10,022 nt of DNA from Actinomycetota bacterium (GTDB taxonomy: Bacteria; Actinomycetota; Thermoleophilia; Gaiellales; Gaiellaceae): the NCBI GenBank assembly GCA_013812465.1, contig JACCTK010000109.1:1-10022 (forward strand). Reading direction: 5' to 3'. Shown piece after piece: positions 6,533 to 10,022 of this stretch (the first letter of the stretch is position 1; each line of letters opens with the position of its first letter). The notes under the pieces were generated by a model. That model saw only the letters and a program-made list of their open reading frames with translations, had not been told where the DNA came from and ran no database searches. The position numbers and the translations under genes are program-made.

Positions 6533-7238
6533 TCCGCTGGCCGTTCATGGAGGCCGCGGCATCGGAGCAGAGGTAGGCGACCGCTTCGGCGATCTCCTCC
6601 GCGGAGGTGAACGAGGAGAAATCCTTGTCCGGCGACTCCTTGCGCATGGCGGGCGTCACGATCGCGCCGACGACGATGATGTTCGCGGTCGCTCCCGAGC
6701 CGCGGAACCGGTCGGCGAGCGCGAGCGTCCACGCCTCGGCCGCCGCCTTCGCCGCCGCGTAGGCGGCATTCGTTTGCGTCGGCGCCTGGGCCTGCGAGCT
6801 CGAGACGAGGACGAACCGCCCGCGACCGCTCGCGAGGAGATGCGGCGCGAACGCCTGCGTCGCGAGCTGGACGGTGCGGATGAGCAAACCGTGGAGGAAG
6901 TCCCAGTCCTCGAGCGGCGCCTCCTCGATCGGAGTGCCGCCACGCCATCCTCCGACGAGGTGCACGAGCGCATCCACCCGCCCTCGTCGCTCGACGATCC
7001 CGTTTGCCCAAGAGCGCGCCGAGTCTCGGTCGAGGAGATCGACGGAAGCCGTGTCTGCCTCGATCTCGAGATCCCTCGCGAGCGTGTCCAGCGGACGCGA
7101 GTCCCTTCCTCCGAGCGCGAGCACGGCACCGGACGACGCAAGCCGGTCGACGACCGTCGGACCGAGATTCCCACCCGCGCCGGCGATCGCGATCACGCGT
7201 CCGCCGAGAAATGCGAGTTCCGTTGCTCGACCCGCCAC
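6510..7238 (-). CDS. Short-chain dehydrogenase/reductase (SDR) family protein
   Basis: This 242-residue protein is a Rossmann-fold NAD(P)-dependent oxidoreductase, presumably cytoplasmic. The cofactor-binding glycine motif is GAGGNLG (20-26), a variant of TGxxxGIG. VDLLD (66-70) fits the acidic residue that contacts adenine, HLVGGW (93-98) replaces the usual NNAG, the catalytic Ser lies in VSSS (145-148), and YAAAK (160-164) is the active-site Tyr-Lys pair. The C-terminus has the usual ASMNGQRITPRG segment. The substrate is unknown. The GTG start at 7238 has no Shine-Dalgarno but is preceded by TAGCGT at 6-nt spacing. It could be shortened by a few residues without harming the fold. It converges on the phosphatidyltransferase-family gene with overlapping 3' ends and has its promoter back to back with the cold-shock gene. 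Confidence 0.93.
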   Translation of the reverse strand: MAGRATELAFLGGRVIAIAGAGGNLGPTVVDRLASSGAVLALGGRDSRPLDTLARDLEIEADTASVDLLDRDSARSWANGIVERRGRVDALVHLVGGWRGGTPIEEAPLEDWDFLHGLLIRTVQLATQAFAPHLLASGRGRFVLVSSSQAQAPTQTNAAYAAAKAAAEAWTLALADRFRGSGATANIIVVGAIVTPAMRKESPDKDFSSFTSAEEIAEAVAYLCSDAAASMNGQRITPRGAA

Positions 7239-7244
7239 GCGGCC

Positions 7245-7250
7245 ACGCTA
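7245..7250 (-). promoter_or_regulatory. TAGCGT -10 element, leaderless promoter candidate for the SDR gene
   Basis: On the minus strand TAGCGT is followed by exactly 6 nt and then the GTG start at 7238, matching the TANNNT leaderless layout seen elsewhere in the window. No Shine-Dalgarno is present. No clear -35 hexamer is visible at the usual distance. Confidence 0.4.
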
Positions 7251-7369
7251 CCAACCGCGGGCGCGAGGCTGACCCGACCAGCTAGGCTGTTCGGCGAAAA
7301 CCAGGACGAGTACCGGGGGCCACGGCTTCCCTACCCGTTCGATCGAGGGTGAGGGGAGGTGTTTTTCAT

Positions 7370-7573
7370 ATGGCAACCGGAGTAGTCAAGTGGTTCAACG
7401 ATGCAAAGGGCTACGGCTTCATCACGCCCGACGAGGGTGGCAAGGATCTTTTTGTCCACCACTCCAACATCGCCGGCAACGGCTTCAAGTCACTGAGCGA
7501 GAACGCTCGGGTCGAATTCGAAGCCCGCGAGGGGGCAAAGGGCCCCGAGGCGATCAACGTCACAACCGTCTAA
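7370..7573 (+). CDS. csp: Cold-shock protein (CspA family)
   Basis: This 67-residue single OB-fold protein binds single-stranded RNA and DNA and acts as an RNA chaperone and possible antiterminator. The family features are intact: [16 protein letters not shown] with RNP1 KGYGFIT (13-19), RNP2 LFVHH (27-31) and the C-terminal [11 protein letters not shown]. The length is standard. The ATG at 7370 is preceded by a strong purine-rich Shine-Dalgarno (GGGGAGG, 7353-7359) and a short T run. Starting at the in-frame ATG-less codon at 7349 would put the Shine-Dalgarno inside the gene. The 131 bp upstream hold the promoter region; TAGGCT at 7283-7288 is a possible -10 that would give a leader of about 75 nt. 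Long cold-shock leaders are known to fold thermosensitively, but no such fold is evident here by eye. A strong hairpin follows, then infA. Confidence 0.96.
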   Translation: MATGVVKWFNDAKGYGFITPDEGGKDLFVHHSNIAGNGFKSLSENARVEFEAREGAKGPEAINVTTV

Positions 7574-7581
7574 CACAGACA

Positions 7582-7617
7582 GGCGCGCGGCCTTCGGGCC
7601 GCGCGCCCTTTAACCTT
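7582..7617 (+). terminator. UUCG-loop hairpin between csp and infA
   Basis: A perfect 11-bp G/C stem (7582-7592 with 7597-7607) closes a TTCG tetraloop, one of the most stable RNA hairpins. It is followed by CTTTAACCTTT, a broken T-tract that would make a leaky intrinsic terminator. It begins 8 nt after the csp stop. Only about 20 nt separate the stem from the infA ATG, too little for a separate infA promoter, so infA is expected to be reached by read-through. It could instead act as an mRNA 3' stabiliser or processing site. Confidence 0.8.
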
Positions 7618-7626
7618 TAGGAGAAC

Positions 7627-7845
7627 ATGGCTCGCGAGGAAAAGGTCGAAGTAGAAGGCGAGGTGCTCGAGGCGCTCGGCGGCGGCATGTTCCGCGTCGC
7701 CCTGGACGGCGGCCACGAGCTGATCGCCTACACCGCGGGCAAGATGCGGCGCTACCGTATCCGCATGGCGCCAGGCGACCGGATCAACGTCGAGGTCTCA
7801 CCGTACGACCTGACCCGCGGCCGCATCGTGTACCGACACAGGTAG
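7627..7845 (+). CDS. infA: Translation initiation factor IF-1
   Basis: IF-1 binds the ribosomal A site of the 30S subunit during initiation. The 72-residue OB-fold protein has the family pattern: EEKVEVEGEVLEAL (4-17), MFRVALDGGHELIAYTAGKMRRYRIRMAPGDRINVEVSPYDLTRGRIVYR (21-70). The start has a Shine-Dalgarno (AGGAG, 7619-7623) only 3 nt from the ATG, rather short, lying just after the csp hairpin. The gene is not followed by rpmJ-rpsM-rpsK as in the usual ribosomal-protein cluster; a tRNA locus follows instead, so this is a stand-alone or second infA copy. The csp-infA pairing suggests cold-linked expression; IF-1 is known to rise after cold shock in E. coli. Confidence 0.96.
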   Translation: MAREEKVEVEGEVLEALGGGMFRVALDGGHELIAYTAGKMRRYRIRMAPGDRINVEVSPYDLTRGRIVYRHR

Positions 7846-7869
7846 CCCTCGACCGAGGCGTCGCTTTCG

Positions 7870-7882
7870 CCCGAACAGAGAC
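7870..7882 (+). repeat. Left arm of a 13-bp inverted repeat around the tRNA locus
   Basis: CCCGAACAGAGAC here is the exact reverse complement of GTCTCTGTTCGGG at 8128-8140, 245 bp apart. The match stops abruptly at both ends. The arms enclose the truncated tRNA, the unexplained spacer and the intact tRNA-Arg. A chance exact 13-bp inverted match over such a short distance is unlikely. Confidence 0.6.
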
Positions 7883-7919
7883 CTATTCCCGTGGCGGGTG
7901 GGCGCTATCGTGGCCTCGC

Positions 7920-7955
7920 GCCCCCGTAGCTCAGTGGATAGAGCAGCGGGTTCCT
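7920..7955 (+). pseudogene. 5' half of a tRNA-Arg(CCT)-like gene, truncated at the anticodon
   Basis: The sequence has a tRNA-like acceptor 5' strand (GCCCCCG), TA at positions 8-9, a perfect D-stem (GCTC/GAGC), an A26 and the left anticodon-stem strand GCGGG followed by TTCCT, so the anticodon would be CCT (7953-7955). After that the match ends: the next five-base strand (TCTCT) cannot pair with GCGGG, and no T-arm or complementary acceptor 3' strand follows before the next tRNA. It therefore cannot make a functional tRNA. The break in the anticodon loop is where many integrases cross over in tRNA genes, so it may be a scar of past integration. Confidence 0.75.
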
Positions 7956-8028
7956 CGTCTCTGGTAGAGCCGAATCTCCTGCAAACAAGCGGAAACGCGC
8001 TTTCCCGGTTTCCTCTACTCTCTGCCTG
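7956..8028. other. 73-bp spacer of unknown origin between tRNA fragment and tRNA
   Basis: No gene is supported here. The stretch is less GC-rich than its surroundings. It has a small hairpin (GGAAA/TTTCC around CGCGC) and a segment CGGTTTCCTC resembling CGGGTTCCTC at the tRNA break. The latter could be a second relic of the same anticodon-loop core. It looks like inserted or rearranged DNA. Confidence 0.4.
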
Positions 8029-8101
8029 GGCCTCGTAGCTCAGGGGATAGAGCACCGCTCTCCTAAAGCGGGTGTCGGAGGTTCGAGTCCTCCCGGGGCC
8101 A
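8029..8101 (+). tRNA. tRNA-Arg (anticodon CCT)
   Basis: The 73-nt gene folds into a complete cloverleaf: acceptor GGCCTCG/CGGGGCC (one G-U pair), D-stem GCTC/GAGC, anticodon stem CCGCT/AGCGG with loop CTCCTAA (anticodon CCT), variable loop GTGTC, and T-stem GGAGG/CCTCC with loop TTCGAGT. The discriminator is A and CCA is not encoded. It should decode AGG. tRNA-Arg(CCT) genes are frequent integration targets, and the atypical DNA begins right after its 3' end. The base of the acceptor 3' strand forms a short palindrome with the next bases (GGGGCC-ATA-GGCCCC). Confidence 0.95.
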
Positions 8102-8127
8102 TAGGCCCCCAGGCTGTCTCGAGTTGC

Positions 8128-8140
8128 GTCTCTGTTCGGG
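8128..8140 (-). repeat. Right arm of the 13-bp inverted repeat around the tRNA locus
   Basis: GTCTCTGTTCGGG is the exact reverse complement of 7870-7882. It lies 26 bp after the intact tRNA and 35 bp before the end of the serine recombinase gene. The proximity suggests a rearrangement boundary or a recombination site, though 13 bp is shorter than a full serine-recombinase site. Confidence 0.55.
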
Positions 8141-8175
8141 GCGCGTGGCCCATCGCACCACACGTCGGGTTTTTG

Positions 8176-8802
8176 TCATCCACTCTGTACCACCCTCTTG
8201 ACAGTCGACGGATACCAGGTCTTGCCCCCGAGCACCGTGGGGACGCCTTGGGCGTTCAGCCGGTCGGCGATCCCCTTGTAGCCGTTCCCCCTGCCGCCCT
8301 TCTTGTACTCGCGGAGGATGCGGCGGCGGATCTTGGGATCCATGCTCCGAGGCCGGCCAATCTGTATCCCCTGGGCCTTCTTGACGGCGAGAGCTTCCTT
8401 CGTCCTCTGCGAGATCAGGCGGCGCTCCATCTGCACCATGGCCGCCACGACGGTGACGATCATCTCCCCCGAGGGTGTGGTCGGGTCGATCCCGAGATCC
8501 AGGCAGACGATCCCTGAGGGGAACCGTGCCAGCATGTCGGAGAAGTCCTTGACCGACCGGCTGAGCCGATCCAGACGAAGGACGACGATGCAGTTGGCCT
8601 CTCCCGTCTGTACGGACGTAAGGGCCCTCTGGAGCCCCGGACGATCCACCCTGGAGCCCGAGGCGATGTCTTCCTCCATGCGGAGGAGCGTCCAGCCACG
8701 AGCCGCACAGGCGGTCTCGATGGCCGTTCTCTGTGCCGCCAGTCCGAGACCACTGTCGCTCTGCTCGGCGGTGCTTGCTCTGACGTAGCCTATGGCGTTC
8801 AT
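8176..8802 (-). CDS. Small serine recombinase (resolvase/invertase family)
   Basis: This enzyme cuts and rejoins DNA through a serine nucleophile. The 208-residue protein has the catalytic-domain motifs in order: YVRASTAEQ (6-14; Tyr6, Arg8 and nucleophile Ser10), SGSRVDRPGLQRAL (48-61), LRLDRLSRSVKDF (75-87), and the E-helix MVQMERRLISQRTKEAL (122-138). A C-terminal DNA-binding segment follows (IGRPRSMDPKIRRRI, then IADRLNAQGVPTVLGGKTWYPSTVKRVV). The size fits small resolvases/invertases rather than large serine integrases. The ATG at 8802 was chosen because the motif begins four residues later and TATACT lies 7 nt upstream; an in-frame start at 8829 would include the promoter. It is the first gene of atypical DNA downstream of tRNA-Arg and is encoded towards the tRNA. 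Whether it moves, resolves or inverts DNA is not shown; no paired long sites are visible. Confidence 0.93.
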   Translation of the reverse strand: MNAIGYVRASTAEQSDSGLGLAAQRTAIETACAARGWTLLRMEEDIASGSRVDRPGLQRALTSVQTGEANCIVVLRLDRLSRSVKDFSDMLARFPSGIVCLDLGIDPTTPSGEMIVTVVAAMVQMERRLISQRTKEALAVKKAQGIQIGRPRSMDPKIRRRILREYKKGGRGNGYKGIADRLNAQGVPTVLGGKTWYPSTVKRVVQSG

Positions 8803-8809
8803 AAAGCCC

Positions 8810-8815
8810 AGTATA
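8810..8815 (-). promoter_or_regulatory. TATACT -10 element of the recombinase
   Basis: A near-consensus TATACT on the minus strand ends 7 nt before the recombinase ATG. Transcription would start at or next to the ATG, giving a leaderless mRNA. The -35 region is A/T-rich but has no clear TTGACA-like hexamer. Confidence 0.55.
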
Positions 8816-8835
8816 CACGAAATGAACACAAATGG

Positions 8836-8858
8836 AAGGCCCGACTGGTTCGGGCCTT
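8836..8858. terminator. 9-bp hairpin upstream of the recombinase
   Basis: AAGGCCCGA pairs with TCGGGCCTT around a 5-nt loop. It is followed by TTTCGTGTCT-like sequence on the plus strand and a T-rich TTCCATTTGTGTT on the minus strand, so it can be read as a terminator in either direction. On the minus strand it would end transcripts from the small genes at 8972-9696 before they reach the recombinase promoter. Confidence 0.6.
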
Positions 8859-8876
8859 TCGTGTCTCCAAAGGGGA

Positions 8877-8908
8877 GGAGCCCCCCGCCTGCGGCGACGA
8901 GGGGCTCC
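8877..8908. terminator. Second, nested hairpin
   Basis: GGAGCCCC and GGGGCTCC (8877-8884, 8901-8908) form an 8-bp stem that encloses a smaller CCGC/GCGG hairpin (8885-8894). On the minus strand it is followed by TCCCCTTT. It precedes the 9-bp hairpin by 18 bp, giving a tandem terminator-like block after the small-gene string. No coding sequence is supported between 8816 and 8971. Confidence 0.45.
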
Positions 8909-8971
8909 GGTGGTCACTCGGCCGTGTTGCCTGATACAGGCAGACACGCCGAGCGCCTTGGGGGAGGATTT

Positions 8972-9169
8972 TCAGATTCCGGTCTTCGCGATACGGTCTC
9001 TCTCGAGTTCTCGCCGGAACGACTCTCTGTCCTCCTCGGTGATGTAGAGGGGCGAGCTTGGGTCGGGGTTCCCCCCAAAATACCCCCACTTCTTTAGTTT
9101 CCTATGAGCTAGCCGTCCCTGTAAGAAGACGAGGATCCTTCTGACTCCCCGCGCGTTACGGCTCGCCAT
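8972..9169 (-). CDS. Small uncharacterised protein, 65 residues
   Basis: No family is recognised. The product has a basic N-terminal half (ASRNARGVRRILVFLQGRLAHRKLKKWGYFG) and an acidic, charged C-terminal half (ITEEDRESFRRELERDR) likely to be a helix. This looks like a genuine small protein rather than a shadow frame. Its ATG directly abuts the TGA of the ORF upstream (TGAATG), suggesting coupling. No Shine-Dalgarno lies close to the ATG. Its N-terminal codons overlap the plus-strand HTH remnant, so the exact start is doubtful. Terminator-like hairpins lie downstream. Confidence 0.5.
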   Translation of the reverse strand: MASRNARGVRRILVFLQGRLAHRKLKKWGYFGGNPDPSSPLYITEEDRESFRRELERDRIAKTGI

Positions 9170-9343
9170 TCAGCTAAACACACTCCGTCGGGGTATTCGC
9201 AAAGAGCCGTAGCCGCGACCATGGGGGTGTCGAAGAGAACGGTGGAGAAGGATCAACTGGCTACTGGTAGCCAGTTGCCTCAAACCAGTACCGGCCTGGA
9301 CGGGAAAACGCGGAAGCGGAAGCGAAAGCCGAAGGTGATGAAA
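9125..9343 (+). pseudogene. 5'-truncated remnant of a helix-turn-helix (ParB/phage-replication-like) gene
   Basis: Reading the plus strand gives GYSQRAVAATMGVSKRTVEKDQ (about 9191-9256), a good helix-turn-helix of the kind written S-Q-R-x-I-A-x-x-x-G-V-S-x-x-T-V. A linker and TGLDGKTRKRKRKPK follow, a G-x-D-G-K-T tail that I recall following such HTHs in actinobacterial phage and plasmid proteins. The HTH begins upstream of the ATG at 9221, yet no start codon lies between that ATG and the TAA at 9122-9124, so the 5' part of the gene is missing. Past about 9338 the frame stays open to 9559 but runs antisense to the well-supported small gene at 9442-9696. I read this as a relic of a replication, partition or regulatory gene. 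Confidence 0.55.
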
Positions 9344-9442
9344 AACGACAGACCCGCTCCTGCTCCGCACCAGTTCTGGAGCATCTTCGAGCCAGCGAAT
9401 GACTTCGGTGTCCTTGATGACCCTATTCACGAATCGGCTCAT
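9170..9442 (-). CDS. Doubtful small ORF, 90 residues, coupled at both ends
   Basis: The ATG at 9442 shares a base with the stop of the upstream small gene (TGATG), and its TGA abuts the next ATG (TGAATG). The first third (MSRFVNRVIKDTEVIRWLEDAPELVRSR) looks like a natural protein start. The rest is Leu/Arg/His/Ser-rich and lies exactly antisense, codon on codon, to the HTH remnant, so it may be a fortuitous frame or a gene whose 3' part was replaced by that fragment. No family is recognised. Confidence 0.35.
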   Translation of the reverse strand: MSRFVNRVIKDTEVIRWLEDAPELVRSRSGSVVFHHLRLSLPLPRFPVQAGTGLRQLATSSQLILLHRSLRHPHGRGYGSLRIPRRSVFS

Positions 9443-9696
9443 CAGTGGCTAGCGAGCCTTCCGCGGATCTCGCCGGCAGGAACCTTCTCGAGAGCATCCA
9501 CCTCGGTGAAGTTGGAGGGGATCGCGAAGTCCTGCGGCAAGGAGACCAGATCGCTCTGACGACCGTCCTCGTATCGCTCGAAGCCGATGAGCTGGCCCTC
9601 AGCACCTTCCAAGATGTACTGCTCCGTGACGCCGAGATCGGGCGACCCCTGGTCGACTCTCTTCCACATCTTCGTTGCGGTCTTGGTTGCGTCCAT
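9442..9696 (-). CDS. Small uncharacterised protein, 84 residues
   Basis: No family is recognised. The ATG at 9696 has the best Shine-Dalgarno in the right-hand region (AAGGAGAAA just upstream) and begins 13 bp after the stop of the preceding small ORF. The sequence (TKMWKRVDQGSPDLGVTEQYILEGAEGQLIGFERYEDGRQSDLVSLPQDFAIPSNFTEVDALEKVPAG) is mixed and acidic, with a beta-rich look in the middle and no membrane segment. It ends in a TGATG overlap with the next ORF. It is probably a small protein of the mobile element. Confidence 0.65.
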   Translation of the reverse strand: MDATKTATKMWKRVDQGSPDLGVTEQYILEGAEGQLIGFERYEDGRQSDLVSLPQDFAIPSNFTEVDALEKVPAGEIRGRLASH

Positions 9697-9709
9697 CGTG
9701 TTTCTCCTT

Positions 9710-9880
9710 TCAGATTGATGACGTGACGGCTATTCCTGCGAGAGCGAAGTGCTCCCGCACGCTTTCCAGCTCGGAGTCCTGCTGCTCGCGGAGCTGCTCC
9801 TCCGTCACCAGCATCCCCGGCATGTGTGGCATCCGGTCGATGCGGACGACCGCTCCGGCATCGCGACACCCATGCCACAC
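9710..9880 (-). CDS. Small uncharacterised ORF, probably frameshifted near its start
   Basis: The minus-strand frame ending in TGA at 9710 reads AGAVVRIDRMPHMPGMLVTEEQLREQQDSELESVREHFALAGIAVTSSI, with a charged helix near its C-terminus, and looks genuine. Starts available in frame are GTG 9880 and ATG 9832, 9823 or 9814, none with a clear Shine-Dalgarno. Just upstream, a different frame reads ADKEHAAVIALVEDMARACRAW (about 9940-9875), also protein-like. The simplest joint reading is one gene of about 75-80 residues with an indel in the ggcatgg-repeat-containing stretch at 9870-9890. Alternatively two tiny genes overlap. No family is recognised. Confidence 0.45.
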   Translation of the reverse strand: MWHGCRDAGAVVRIDRMPHMPGMLVTEEQLREQQDSELESVREHFALAGIAVTSSI

Positions 9881-9949
9881 GCTGCCATGCCCGACACGCC
9901 CGCGCCATGTCCTCCACCAGCGCGATGACTGCGGCGTGCTCTTTGTCCG

Positions 9950-10022
9950 CTACGGCGTGACGACGAAGGTGCGCTCGCCGAGCAAGGCGCCGTAACGGCG
10001 CTGAGACCGCGGTCCGAAGCCG
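9950..10022 (-). CDS. C-terminus of an uncharacterised protein (starts beyond the right edge)
   Basis: The last 23 codons of a minus-strand gene are visible: GFGPRSQRRYGALLGERTFVVTP, ending with TAG at 9950-9952. The piece is too short to identify. It is probably the upstream member of the small minus-strand gene string. Confidence 0.45.
   Translation of the reverse strand, partial: GFGPRSQRRYGALLGERTFVVTP

Noticed and set aside
7870..8140. Invertible segment flipped by the adjacent serine recombinase
   Set aside because: The arms match for only 13 bp and lack an extended recombinase-type site; kept only as a possible boundary in the tRNA finding.
7798..8163. Minus-strand open frame across both tRNA sequences (RTRTSDTRFRRAVLYPLSYEA)
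   Set aside because: This peptide type is a known artefact of translating tRNA genes antisense.
8063..8947. Long minus-strand frame over the recombinase
   Set aside because: It has no motif and lies out of frame with the well-supported serine recombinase.
9423..9917. 164-codon minus-strand frame as one protein
   Set aside because: Beyond its first 20 or so codons it becomes an Arg/Ala-rich shadow of better-supported frames, including the 84-residue gene with a strong Shine-Dalgarno.
8102..10022. Second copy of the tRNA-Arg 3' end as attR inside the window
   Set aside because: No second GGAGGTTCGAGT-like segment was found by eye to the right of the tRNA.
1..10022. CRISPR arrays, rRNA genes, toxin-antitoxin or known defence operons
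   Set aside because: No regularly spaced repeats, rRNA-like sequence or recognisable defence domains were seen.

Overview
The window is high-GC bacterial chromosome. The metabolic gene set, GTG/TTG starts and repeated TANNNT-like hexamers 6-7 nt before start codons (leaderless transcription) suggest an actinobacterium, possibly of the Thermoleophilia/Gaiellales type. The taxon is inferred from general resemblance; there is no rRNA in the window to test it.

Region 1 (1-1610, minus): most of a GAF-GGDEF-GAF signalling protein, a probable c-di-GMP synthase that runs off the left edge. It diverges from region 2 across a short gap that holds a 20-bp dyad. Region 2 (1660-3530, plus): an uncharacterised protein overlaps fumarylacetoacetase (fahA) by 4 bp. 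Region 3 (3526-3593): a two-hairpin palindromic element whose CGTAG/CTACG ends supply the TAG stops of both converging genes. Region 4 (3589-5666, minus): HMG-CoA lyase, an arginase-family protein with a frameshifted N-terminus, and pterin-4a-carbinolamine dehydratase, closely spaced in one direction. fahA, the dehydratase (which recycles the cofactor of phenylalanine hydroxylase) and HMG-CoA lyase (acetoacetate-forming) point to aromatic and branched-chain amino-acid catabolism.

Region 5 (5696-7238): a CDP-alcohol phosphatidyltransferase-family membrane protein and an SDR oxidoreductase converge with a 23-bp overlap. Region 6 (7370-7845): a cold-shock protein, a strong UUCG-loop hairpin, then translation initiation factor IF-1, which has no visible promoter of its own. 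Region 7 (7870-8140): a tRNA locus with a 5' half-tRNA ending at its anticodon, 73 bp of unexplained DNA and an intact tRNA-Arg(CCT), all bracketed by a 13-bp inverted repeat.

Region 8 (8102-10022) looks like decayed mobile DNA next to the tRNA: a small serine recombinase, tandem hairpins, a string of tiny minus-strand ORFs (two coupled by TGATG or TGAATG junctions), a probable frameshift, and a 5'-truncated HTH-protein remnant on the opposite strand. I found no CRISPR array, no rRNA and no recognisable anti-phage system. The most interesting items are the cold-shock/IF-1 hairpin arrangement, the disrupted tRNA locus, the stop-codon-donating palindrome and the uncharacterised fahA partner.
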